Source: Desulfobacteraceae bacterium
Lineage (GTDB): Bacteria > Desulfobacterota > DSM-4660 > Desulfatiglandales > B25-G16
Direction: 5' to 3'
Length of the DNA: 7,314 nucleotides
NCBI GenBank assembly: GCA_028572035.1
Contig: JAPVWE010000058.1
Coordinates: forward strand, 1-7,314
Positions 1 through 6,370 of the stretch are shown in pieces. The position numbers were made by a program, and so were the translations under genes. Position 1 is the first letter of the stretch; every line of letters starts with the position of its first letter. The notes below the pieces were generated by a model. The model had not been told where the DNA came from, did not search any database, and saw nothing but the letters and a program-made list of their open reading frames with translations.

Positions 1-1
1 T

Positions 2-355
2 ATTTGCAGTAGTACAAAACAAAAGATTATTACAAAATATGGGCAGCTAAACAAAATTAATGTTTTGATGGACAACCTTTTTGGTTATGAACAGAATTTC
101 AGAAAAGGAGATCAGATTGATTTCGTCCTCCAACATTATCAATTGCAACCCGATAAAGTGCTTTTTGTTGCAGATTCGTTAAGAGATTGTGATTTTGCCA
201 AAGAGAAAAAAATAAATTTTATCGGTATTTCCGGAATCTTTGAAAAAAAAGAGTTCCAGAAAAGAGGGGCATTAAGCGTTGGTAGCCTGACTGATCTTAC
301 AGAGCTTTTTGATACATCTGAGAATTATCTCAACTATATCGAAAAGGTAATATGA
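2..355 (+). CDS. HAD-superfamily phosphatase, C-terminal part (5' end outside window)
   Basis: The reading frame is open from base 2, and the sequence before the first in-frame ATG (base 68) already reads like a HAD hydrolase (ICSST, the motif II Ser/Thr region), so that ATG is internal and the gene begins left of the window. Two further HAD signatures are visible: a lysine in RKGDQ (codon at 104-106, motif III) and the acidic motif IV in VADSLRDCDFA (Asp codons at 173, 185 and 191), followed by the usual INFIGIS strand. The motif I nucleophile aspartate would lie in the missing part. HAD enzymes of this kind are cytosolic Mg2+-dependent phosphatases or phosphoglycolate-phosphatase-like hydrolases; the substrate cannot be inferred. 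The next gene, another phosphatase, starts 4 bp after the stop, implying co-transcription. Confident on family, not on substrate. Confidence 0.8.
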   Translation: MCSSTKQKIITKYGQLNKINVLMDNLFGYEQNFRKGDQIDFVLQHYQLQPDKVLFVADSLRDCDFAKEKKINFIGISGIFEKKEFQKRGALSVGSLTDLTELFDTSENYLNYIEKVI

Positions 356-359
356 AGCC

Positions 360-1244
360 GTGAGAGAAGAATATCTTGCTCGGATGAAGCATATTGCCTT
401 TAGAGGTGGGAAAATTGCTCTCGAACTCATTTCAAGTGGTGACTATCATCTTAAACCAGACAAATCTATTCTAACAAAGGCGGATGTGGAGATATCAAAG
501 CTGTCCCGTAATGTCATAGATGATCTACTTAAAACATCAGATCATATGCTCATTGATGAGGAGAATACTGAAAGTGCCGAATATTCTGATGATTCTCATC
601 TTGAAAACACGCCTTTTATCTGGGCAATAGACCCAATCGACGGATCAAGAGCATTCTCGAATCGCATGCCTAATTTTGGCATATCAATAGGTTTACTCAA
701 GGAATTGAAACCTTGGCTCGGGGTGGTCTATTTTCCGATGTTTGGAGAGTTGTTTTATTCTGATGGTAAACAGTCGTTTTTTGTGCAAAACGCCTTTACA
801 GAACGTGAGGAAACTAAACTCATTTCTCCAGTTGACCACCAGATTTCAAGCCAATCCATATTTATCTCGAATGATTCTTTCTTTGAGAAGTTCGATTGGG
901 ATTTTTCTGATTGTAAATTAATGAATCCTCTCTGTGCGGTTTTGGGTTTATGTTGGCCGACTATTGGCCGTGGATGTGGTGCCTTTTTTGGCGCGCATAT
1001 TTGGGATTTTGCAGGTTCTTGGCCAATCTTTTTATCCGCAGGGTTAAGCCTTCGTTCATATCAAGCTGGGAAAGAAATAACTCAATTAGATATTACGCTA
1101 TTTGCCAGAGGGAGTGAGGATCCGTGGAAATTGAGAGAATTCTATATCCTTTCCTCGGAGCAAAACTTTTCATTGCTCAAAGGAAAAATAATACCAAAGA
1201 ATAAGATCAAAGTAAGAAAGAAAGCAACTACAACAAGCCGATAG
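360..1244 (+). CDS. Inositol-monophosphatase-family phosphatase
   Basis: 294 residues, a normal length for the IMPase/FBPase/histidinol-phosphatase/PAP-phosphatase family. The three family motifs are present in order: DEE at 66-68 (the metal-binding acidic pair), DPIDGS at 91-96 (Asp91 and Asp94 bind metal), and WDFAGSWP starting at W215 with the third metal ligand Asp216. These bind Mg2+ and activate water to hydrolyse a phosphate monoester. The DPIDGSRAF and WDFAGSWP variants resemble bacterial histidinol-phosphatase-like or sugar-phosphatase members rather than classical SuhB, but the substrate is not determinable. The start is GTG at 360: the frame is closed upstream by TAA at 348-350, and GAAAAGG at 341-347 is a plausible Shine-Dalgarno site; the first ATG (384) would cut into the N-terminal helix. 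The last 20 residues are very basic and look non-conserved. Likely in one operon with the preceding HAD phosphatase. Confidence 0.85.
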   Translation: MREEYLARMKHIAFRGGKIALELISSGDYHLKPDKSILTKADVEISKLSRNVIDDLLKTSDHMLIDEENTESAEYSDDSHLENTPFIWAIDPIDGSRAFSNRMPNFGISIGLLKELKPWLGVVYFPMFGELFYSDGKQSFFVQNAFTEREETKLISPVDHQISSQSIFISNDSFFEKFDWDFSDCKLMNPLCAVLGLCWPTIGRGCGAFFGAHIWDFAGSWPIFLSAGLSLRSYQAGKEITQLDITLFARGSEDPWKLREFYILSSEQNFSLLKGKIIPKNKIKVRKKATTTSR

Positions 1245-1299
1245 GATGGAGGAGGAAGCGTTGAGAATAAGGATTCAAGGGCACAGTCATGAAAAAGGG

Positions 1300-1328
1300 T
1301 TGCAAAAGTTAAGGATAATGACTATAGT
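1300..1328 (+). promoter_or_regulatory. Candidate sigma70-type promoter for the ClpX-like gene
   Basis: TTGCAA (1300-1305, 4/6 to the -35 consensus), a 17-bp spacer, then TATAGT (1323-1328, 5/6 to the -10 consensus). Predicted transcript start near 1335, giving a leader of about 47 nt before the ATG at 1382. It lies in the 137-bp gap after the phosphatase gene, where a new transcription unit would be expected. Pattern match only. Confidence 0.45.
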
Positions 1329-1381
1329 AGGTAGATAGAAATCCATAATGATCTGTAAGAATATCGATATGAGGTGAGGTA

Positions 1382-3181
1382 ATGGAGTTTGAAGATAGTC
1401 TGGAAAAAGAGCAAGAACAGAGGATTCCCAACCAGAAAGAGCTGGAAAAGGAGCTCAGCGAGTATCTTTCAAAAAAATACGGTGATCGGATAAAGATAGT
1501 GTCTCCTCTGCTCTTTCCTCAGAGCGAGCCCAAGAAGAAAGAGGAAGGCGGAAAGAGGGGCGCCAAGAAGAGTGGTGTCCCTGCTTTTGATATGAAGCCT
1601 GAGGAGCTAGAGTCCTATCTCAACGGATATGTAGTCAAGCAAGATCAAGCCAAGGGTGTACTGGCTACAAAAATCTGTACCCATTTCAATCGGATAAAAT
1701 CCCCGGATAAGCGATATAAGAAAGAAAACCCCTCTTCTGTAGGAATGATCAAAAACAATATTCTTATGTTAGGCCCTACAGGTGTTGGCAAAACATATTT
1801 GATAAAATTGATTGCCCAGAAGATAGGTGTTCCGTTTGTCAAGGGTGATGCTACCAAATTTAGTGAAACAGGTTATGTAGGGGGTGATGTCGAGGATTTG
1901 GTAAGAGATCTGGTATATGAAGCTAATGATGATATTAAGCTAGCTGAGAATGGTATTGTGTACATAGACGAGATCGACAAGATTGCCTCCAGCCAAAATA
2001 TCATCGGTCATGATGTTTCAAGGACAGGAGTGCAGAGGGCCCTTCTAAAACCAATGGAAGAAACTGATGTAGATCTGAAGGTTCCCCATGACCCAATCTC
2101 GCAGATACAGGCTATTGAACATTACCGAAGGACCGGGAAAAGGGAAAAGCAGATAGTAAACACAAAAAATATACTTTTTATTATGAGCGGGGCCTTTGAA
2201 GGATTGACTGATATCATCAAGAAACGGCTCCAACGTCAGGGCATAGGCTTTGAGGCAGATATCCATCCTTCTGAGGTGAGTATGGATATTCTCAAAAAGG
2301 TAAGAGCACAGGATCTTATTGAGTTTGGATTTGAGTCAGAATTTATTGGCCGCCTCCCGGTAATTGTTGTTTTTGATGAGCTAACAAAAGATGACCTTGT
2401 TGAAATTCTCAAGAATCCAAATAACCCTATTATCCTGAGTAAGAAAAAGGATTTTATGGCATATGATATCAATATTCAGTTTGAAGATGAGGCACTTGAA
2501 AAATTAGCAGAGATGGCTTCTCAGGAGAAAACTGGTGCGAGAGGTTTAGTCAGTGCCGTTGAGAGGACTCTTATGCCTTTTGAAAAGCATCTTCCATCCA
2601 CTATTACAGATAGGGTATTGGTTAGTCCAGAGCTTGTTGAAAACCCAGAGCAAGAGCTTAAACGGATTGACTCCGATAGGGATATGATGGACCCTGAGAT
2701 GGAAGAACGATTTGTAAGAGGAGGCGTAAATGAAAAGCAAAGAGTGAAAAGGACTATAGCGGAGAGAGCAAAGGAATTTGAGTCCCAGTCAGGTTTAGAA
2801 TTATCCGAAGATCGGATAGATTTGATTGCTGACCAGACACTTAAATCTATGTCCGATATTGATTCCGCTTTTATAGATTTTAAGGAAATGTATGATCAGA
2901 TAAAGGCCCAGAATGAAGAATTGTTTTCCCAGTTGGGAATTGATGTCAGTTTAGCCGACAGTGCCATTCACGAGATAATAAGGATTGCCATTGACCAAGA
3001 TCGGGATATTATCGAGGTATGTGTTAGCTTGGCAAATCAGTTGGAGTATGGGCTCAAATTAGTTAAAGACCGGATTGGCTTTGAAGCTTTTACTATTACT
3101 AAGGAGGCAGTTTTAGATCCGGAGAAATATATAGATAGCCTGATTAAGAAATACTATAGTCAAGATCAGGTGATATCCTAA
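1382..3181 (+). CDS. ClpX-like AAA+ unfoldase without zinc finger, with long C-terminal extension
   Basis: 599 residues against about 420 for ClpX. Residues 1-75 are charged (Lys/Glu rich) with no cysteine, so the ClpX Cys4 zinc-binding domain is absent. From about residue 76 it aligns by eye with the ClpX AAA+ module: Walker A GPTGVGKT (131-138), pore-1 loop GYVG (164-167), Walker B IVYIDE with D196/E197, sensor-1 region NILFIMSGAF (263-272), IGF (288-290, the ClpP-docking tripeptide of ClpX), GRLP with the putative arginine finger R324, and sensor-2 TGARG with R387. The ClpX RKH pore loop is not recognisable; a roughly 10-residue longer segment with YRRTGKREK (248-256) takes its place. Residues from about 420 to 599 form an acidic, helix-rich extension with no ClpX counterpart. 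Expected role: ATP-driven protein unfolding in the cytosol, possibly feeding ClpP. Start supported by GAGG at 1371-1374, 7 nt before the ATG. Neither clpP nor tig is adjacent. Confidence 0.85.
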   Translation: MEFEDSLEKEQEQRIPNQKELEKELSEYLSKKYGDRIKIVSPLLFPQSEPKKKEEGGKRGAKKSGVPAFDMKPEELESYLNGYVVKQDQAKGVLATKICTHFNRIKSPDKRYKKENPSSVGMIKNNILMLGPTGVGKTYLIKLIAQKIGVPFVKGDATKFSETGYVGGDVEDLVRDLVYEANDDIKLAENGIVYIDEIDKIASSQNIIGHDVSRTGVQRALLKPMEETDVDLKVPHDPISQIQAIEHYRRTGKREKQIVNTKNILFIMSGAFEGLTDIIKKRLQRQGIGFEADIHPSEVSMDILKKVRAQDLIEFGFESEFIGRLPVIVVFDELTKDDLVEILKNPNNPIILSKKKDFMAYDINIQFEDEALEKLAEMASQEKTGARGLVSAVERTLMPFEKHLPSTITDRVLVSPELVENPEQELKRIDSDRDMMDPEMEERFVRGGVNEKQRVKRTIAERAKEFESQSGLELSEDRIDLIADQTLKSMSDIDSAFIDFKEMYDQIKAQNEELFSQLGIDVSLADSAIHEIIRIAIDQDRDIIEVCVSLANQLEYGLKLVKDRIGFEAFTITKEAVLDPEKYIDSLIKKYYSQDQVIS

Positions 3182-3245
3182 GCCTATTATTTCCTCCCCC
3201 CTTAACCCCAGTCGGAGAAGTTATACCTTTAAGCACGTAAATCCT

Positions 3246-3273
3246 TTGCCAATAAAAAACCTGAAATTATGAC
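3246..3273 (+). promoter_or_regulatory. Candidate promoter for the hemB-ahbD-ahbB operon
   Basis: TTGCCA (3246-3251, 5/6 to the -35 consensus), a 16-bp spacer and TATGAC (3268-3273, 4/6 to the -10 consensus). Transcription would start near 3280, leaving a leader of about 84 nt before hemB. It lies in the 182-bp gap between the ClpX-like gene and hemB. I see no riboswitch I can name in the leader, though it has G/C-rich blocks (around 3278-3288 and 3296-3315) that could fold. Confidence 0.35.
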
Positions 3274-3363
3274 AAAAGGGTGGGGCCAAAACCTGCGTGG
3301 AGCCTCTCAACCGGCCTATTGTCTTATCGATGAGCAGAAAGAAGAAGATAAAGGAGAATAGAA

Positions 3364-4356
3364 ATGATGATTAGACCCAGACGCCTGAGGCGAACGCCCA
3401 CTATTAGACGAATGGTAAGGGAGACATTCATAAGTGTTGACGACCTCATTTATCCCATGTTTGTTAAGCACGGTAAAGGAGAAAGGCAGCCTATTCCGTC
3501 TATGGTGGGCCATTATAGGTTATCAGTTGATGAGCTGGTCAAAGAGGCAGCGGAGGTGTGGTCCCTGGGTATACCAGCTCTGATCCTTTTTGGTTTGCCA
3601 AAAAAGAAGGACGAGTTGGGGAGCGAAGCATATGCCGGGGATGGAATCGTTCAACAGGCTGTGGCTGCCATAAAGGAGAAGGTGCCGGAACTGATTCTTG
3701 TAACTGATGTCTGTCTTTGTGAGTATACAGATCATGGGCATTGTGGAATTATAGAAGATGGTCATGTAGATAATGATGCTACCCTTGAAATACTTTCCCG
3801 TATAGCCCTTTCACATGCCAAGGCAGGAGCTGATTTTGTTGCCCCTTCAGATATGATGGATGGGAGAGTTAGGGCAATTAGAAGTACCCTGGAAAAAAAT
3901 GGATTCAAGGATACAGGTATTCTGGCATATGCTGTGAAATATGCCTCTTCCTTTTATGGGCCGTTTCGCGAGGCTACTGATTGTGCACCACAGTTTGGTG
4001 ATAGGGCAGGTTACCAGATGGATCCGGCCAATGCGAGAGAGGCCCTTAAGGAGGCGTTTACAGATGTTGAAGAGGGCGCAGATATTATTATGATTAAACC
4101 GGCATTGCCGTATCTGGATATTATCCATCAGGTTCGGGCAAATATCAATCTTCCAATAGCAGCTTACAATGTGAGTGGAGAATACGCCATGGTTAAGGCA
4201 GCTGATCAAAATGGTTGGATAGCGGGGGAAAAGGTAATGATGGAAATACTTCTTTCTATCAAGAGGGCTGGTGCCGATCTTATCCTGACTTATTTTGCCA
4301 AAGAGGTAGCTAAATTATTGATTGAGCATGGAAGCATATATGCCGAAAAAGGGTGA
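3364..4356 (+). CDS. hemB: Delta-aminolevulinic acid dehydratase (porphobilinogen synthase)
   Basis: Condenses two 5-aminolevulinate molecules to porphobilinogen, the common precursor of siroheme, heme and cobalamin; a cytosolic, usually octameric enzyme. 330 residues, full family length. Visible hallmarks: N-terminal RPRRLRRTPTIRRMVRET; the zinc-binding cysteines C117, C119 and C127 in VCLCEYTDHGHC, marking it as a Zn-type enzyme; the first active-site lysine K192 in AYAVKYASSFYGPF; and the Schiff-base lysine K245 in IMIKPALPYLD. The gene starts at ATG 3364 (a second ATG follows directly) with AGGAGA at 3352-3357 as ribosome site. It overlaps the start of ahbD, so translation is probably coupled, which fits supplying precursor to the same heme pathway. 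Confidence 0.96.
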   Translation: MMIRPRRLRRTPTIRRMVRETFISVDDLIYPMFVKHGKGERQPIPSMVGHYRLSVDELVKEAAEVWSLGIPALILFGLPKKKDELGSEAYAGDGIVQQAVAAIKEKVPELILVTDVCLCEYTDHGHCGIIEDGHVDNDATLEILSRIALSHAKAGADFVAPSDMMDGRVRAIRSTLEKNGFKDTGILAYAVKYASSFYGPFREATDCAPQFGDRAGYQMDPANAREALKEAFTDVEEGADIIMIKPALPYLDIIHQVRANINLPIAAYNVSGEYAMVKAADQNGWIAGEKVMMEILLSIKRAGADLILTYFAKEVAKLLIEHGSIYAEKG

Positions 4357-5416
4357 GGCCTTTCACAGAGACTATCAACTGCGAATAGTGGCGTGGGAAG
4401 TTACCAGGTCCTGTAATCTGAATTGTGTTCATTGCCGGGCATCGTCAAATCTTGGTTCCTATTCTCAAGAGTTGGACACAGTCAAGGCAATGGAGGTATT
4501 GGAACAAATAAGAGAGCTTGGTAAGCCTATTGTAATCCTTACAGGTGGCGAACCTCTTTTGAGGAAGGATATCTTTGCCCTGGCAGACTATGGGACAAAA
4601 AAGGGCCTGCGTATGGTCATGGCTACTAATGGAACCCTGATCACTCCTGATATTGCAACAAAGACAATGGAGTCTGGGATTAAGAGGGTGAGCATTTCTC
4701 TTGATGGGGCTACAAGGGAGAGTCACGATTCATTTAGACAGGTTGAAAGGGCCTTTGAAAGGGCAATTCAGGGAATATCATACCTAAAAGAGCAGGGAAT
4801 TGAATTTCAGATCAACACCACGGTAACCAAATACAATCTATATGAGTTAGAAGGCATTCTCAACCTTGCAGTTAGGCTAGGGGCAGCTGCACATCATATC
4901 TTTCTGCTTGTTCCTACTGGAAGGGCTAAGGAGATGGTAAACCAGGAGTTAGATGCCCAGGAATATGAAGACACCCTGTACTGGTTTTATCAACAGCAGA
5001 ATACCGTCCCCCTTGAGCTTAAGGCTACTTGTGCACCTCAATACTATAGAATCATACGACAGGAGGCACATTCAAAAGGGGAGAAGGCAAGTAGCAAAGC
5101 ATATGGCCTCGATGCAGTAACAAGGGGTTGCCTGGCCGGGATTTCCTACTGTTTTATATCTCATGACGGTATTGTTCAGCCCTGCGGCTACCTGGAGTTG
5201 AATTCGGGAGATTTAAGGGAATCCACATTTGCCGATATATGGAAGAATTCTTCTATCTTTGCTGACCTCCGAGATTTTTTAAAATATAAGGGAAAATGTG
5301 GACGATGTGAATATATTACTGTTTGTGGCGGTTGCAGGGCTAGGTCTTATGCGGCTCATGGGGATTACCTGTCTGAGGAACCATTATGTGCCTATTATCC
5401 AGTAGGCAGTAACTAG
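4340..5416 (+). CDS. ahbD: Heme b synthase AhbD (radical SAM)
   Basis: Last enzyme of the siroheme-dependent heme pathway: two oxidative decarboxylations turn the propionates of Fe-coproporphyrin III into the vinyls of heme b using S-adenosylmethionine. 358 residues from the chosen start. The radical SAM cluster motif is C25-x3-C29-x2-C32 (RSCNLNCVHC); the GGE-like SAM motif is TGGEP at 68-72. C-terminal auxiliary-cluster cysteines: C264, C271, C282, C320, C323, C329, C332 and C350 (CGRCEYITVCGGC). The opening VAWEVTRSCNLNCVHCRA and the RGCLAGISYCFISHDG stretch match AhbD; AhbC proteins instead carry a WNxTRxCNLxCxHCY-type motif (family memory, not an alignment). In-frame TTG 4322 and ATG 4328 also exist; ATG 4340 is preferred because GGAAG at 4330-4334 precedes it by 5 nt. 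Overlaps hemB by 17 bp. The last four codons (VGSN) fall in a repeat element. Confidence 0.9.
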   Translation: MPKKGEAFHRDYQLRIVAWEVTRSCNLNCVHCRASSNLGSYSQELDTVKAMEVLEQIRELGKPIVILTGGEPLLRKDIFALADYGTKKGLRMVMATNGTLITPDIATKTMESGIKRVSISLDGATRESHDSFRQVERAFERAIQGISYLKEQGIEFQINTTVTKYNLYELEGILNLAVRLGAAAHHIFLLVPTGRAKEMVNQELDAQEYEDTLYWFYQQQNTVPLELKATCAPQYYRIIRQEAHSKGEKASSKAYGLDAVTRGCLAGISYCFISHDGIVQPCGYLELNSGDLRESTFADIWKNSSIFADLRDFLKYKGKCGRCEYITVCGGCRARSYAAHGDYLSEEPLCAYYPVGSN

Positions 5417-5474
5417 GAAGCAGTAAATACTTTTATCAAATTTCTCCCCACTGCATACTGCCTACTGCTTACTC
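5401..5474. repeat. Inverted pair of GTAGGCAGT-type repeats between ahbD and ahbB
   Basis: The left arm (about 5401-5424, containing GTAGGCAGTA and GAAGCAGTA) and the right arm (5450-5474, containing ACTGCCTACTGC) are imperfect reverse complements; I count 18 matches over 24 aligned positions, separated by a loop of about 25 nt. The arms are built from short GTAGGCAGT/GCAGTA units. The left arm covers the end of ahbD including its TAG stop, and the right arm ends about 18 bp before the ahbB ATG. There is no T-run after it, so it is not a convincing terminator; it may instead be a dispersed palindromic element that could affect mRNA stability or processing between the two genes. Confidence 0.65.
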
Positions 5475-5491
5475 AGGGCAAAGGTTTTGGC

Positions 5492-5941
5492 ATGGATGAT
5501 ATTGATAGGAGACTCTTAAACGAGATCCAATCCGATTTTCCTATTACCAAAAGACCCTATAAAGATTTGGGGGCTCGATTAAACCGCTCTGAACACGAGA
5601 TTCTTAAGCGAGTGGAAAGATTAAAAAAGGAAGGTATCATCCGGCGGATAGGTGGAAGCTTTGACTCTCAAAGGCTCGGTTTTGCCACTACTCTGTGTGC
5701 AGCAAAGGTACCAGATGATAAGATCAACAGGTTTGTGGAAGTGGTTAACAAATATCCAGAGGTAACTCACAATTATCTCAGGGATCACCATTATAATATA
5801 TGGTTTACCTTTGTGACCCCTGATAGGAAGATGATAGACAGATATATCGAGGAAATAATTCAGTATACTGGGGTGAGAGAAATCCTTAACTTACCAGCGG
5901 CGAGGACTTTTAAGATATCAGTTGATTTTGACCTTGCTTGA
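5492..5941 (+). CDS. ahbB: Siroheme decarboxylase subunit AhbB (Lrp/AsnC-like fold)
   Basis: 149 residues, typical for the AhbA/AhbB/NirDLGH family. An N-terminal winged-helix segment (about 1-60: DIDRRLLNEIQSDFP, then ILKRVERLKKEGIIRRIGG) is followed by an Lrp-type alpha/beta domain with the family signature THNYLRDHHYNIWFTF (roughly 90-107) and a C-terminal LPAARTFKISVDFDL. AhbA and AhbB together decarboxylate siroheme to 12,18-didecarboxysiroheme; despite the fold the family works as enzymes rather than DNA-binding regulators. FDSQRLGF..TLCAAKVP and ILNLPA look like the beta (AhbB) type; AhbA usually has an AIFDTRALGY..SSLVAM and LLPTLKLFKIG pattern (from memory). The ATG is preceded by AAGG at 5481-5484. 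No own promoter is evident, so it is probably transcribed with hemB-ahbD. The partner ahbA is not in the window. Family certain, subunit identity less so. Confidence 0.82.
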   Translation: MDDIDRRLLNEIQSDFPITKRPYKDLGARLNRSEHEILKRVERLKKEGIIRRIGGSFDSQRLGFATTLCAAKVPDDKINRFVEVVNKYPEVTHNYLRDHHYNIWFTFVTPDRKMIDRYIEEIIQYTGVREILNLPAARTFKISVDFDLA

Positions 5942-5982
5942 TATTGAGGTAATAGATTTCCTGTTACGTGGCCTATAGACTA

Positions 5983-6019
5983 AGAGGAGGGATAAGGCTT
6001 ATCCTTCTTCTGTTTTGAG
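5983..6019 (+). terminator. Hairpin terminator of the hemB-ahbD-ahbB operon
   Basis: Bases 5983-5995 can pair with 5999-6011 (13 pairs including two G-U), closing a GGC loop, and GTTTTG follows. This lies about 40 bp after ahbB. The 3' arm overlaps the last codons and stop of the opposite-strand gene. On the minus strand the two G-U pairs become A-C mismatches and no T-run follows, so it should work mainly for the plus strand. The short U-tract makes strength uncertain. Confidence 0.6.
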
Positions 6020-6307
6020 ACTTTCAAGGATAAGAGTTTCTTCTTTCTCAGTCATTAAGCCCTCTTCTATGAGTAACTCTCCAATCCCATTTTCTCTTAA
6101 GGCGTCTATGGCCAATATAGCCTTATTACTTTTACTTTTTACGGAGAATATAGTGTATTTTAAGGTATAGGTTGATTTCTTAAGCAACCTTATATCTTTT
6201 ATATCTCGCCCAATTATTATGATGTGGTAGCTCAGCAGAAAATAGAATAGTGGTGCCAGAATAATAAAAAGAGCAACTTTTTTCTTTATGGACATTGCCA
6301 CAGGCAT
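5999..6307 (-). CDS. Small membrane-anchored protein of unknown function
   Basis: About 102 residues. I cannot assign a function. Residues about 7-33 begin with a basic KKK and form one hydrophobic segment (VALFIILAPLFYFLLSYH), suggesting an uncleaved inner-membrane anchor with a short cytosolic N-terminus. The rest is soluble, with a patterned central part (LKKSTYTLKYTIFSV) and a C-terminal acidic helix region AIDALRENGIGELLIEEGLM. The composition is protein-like, the frame is long for an AT-rich gap, and the segment resembles short uncharacterised proteins I recall from Desulfobacterota, so I take it as real. Start choice is uncertain: ATG at 6307 has AAGGA only 2 nt upstream; the third codon, GTG at 6301, would have 7-nt spacing to the same AAGGA; ATG 6295 is also possible. 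It lies downstream of tRNA-Arg on the same strand and converges on ahbB. Confidence 0.65.
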   Translation of the reverse strand: MPVAMSIKKKVALFIILAPLFYFLLSYHIIIIGRDIKDIRLLKKSTYTLKYTIFSVKSKSNKAILAIDALRENGIGELLIEEGLMTEKEETLILESLKTEEG

Positions 6308-6335
6308 ATCCTTGATTTAGGGTTTTAGGAGTTGT

Positions 6336-6370
6336 GAATTTTGAATTAGGAATTCCTTAATTCATAATTC
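6336..6370. repeat. AT-rich palindrome of GAATT units
   Basis: GAATTTTGAATTAGG (6336-6350) and the reverse complement of the 6355-6370 side match nearly perfectly around a central AATT at 6351-6354, with one mismatch and one extra base. A further related half-unit, CCTGAATT, follows at 6370-6377. It resembles the short AT-rich dispersed repeats seen between genes in many bacterial genomes. It sits between tRNA-Arg and the small membrane-protein gene and lacks the U-run of a terminator in either direction. Confidence 0.6.

Noticed and set aside
1246..1338. 30-codon frame MEEEALRIRIQGHSHEKG... between the phosphatase and ClpX-like genes
   Set aside because: No ribosome site in front of its ATG, it overlaps the candidate promoter, and it resembles no known peptide; kept only as a note. 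An internal TTG at 1261 does have GGAGGA before it.
1382..3181. HslU or Lon instead of ClpX-like identity
   Set aside because: The GYVG, VSRTGVQRALLK, IGF and EFIGRLP motifs follow ClpX order; there is no HslU intermediate domain of usual size and no Lon Ser-Lys peptidase domain.
3182..3363. Riboswitch (c-di-GMP, cobalamin or similar) in the hemB leader
   Set aside because: I looked for the conserved cores of these classes because of the GGCCAAAACC and AGCCTCTCAACCGGCC segments, but none fits convincingly.
3847..4209. 120-codon open frame on the minus strand
   Set aside because: Lies fully inside hemB, whose catalytic motifs are intact; Cys/Ile/His-rich composition typical of an antisense shadow.
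4445..4726. 93-codon minus-strand frame
   Set aside because: Antisense shadow of ahbD with no ribosome site or recognisable domain.
5401..5474. Intrinsic terminator between ahbD and ahbB
   Set aside because: The arms pair imperfectly, the loop is long and no U-run follows; ahbB has no clear promoter of its own.
5492..5941. Lrp/AsnC-family transcription regulator
   Set aside because: The THNYLRDHHYNIWF signature and the position beside ahbD and hemB identify the siroheme decarboxylase family.
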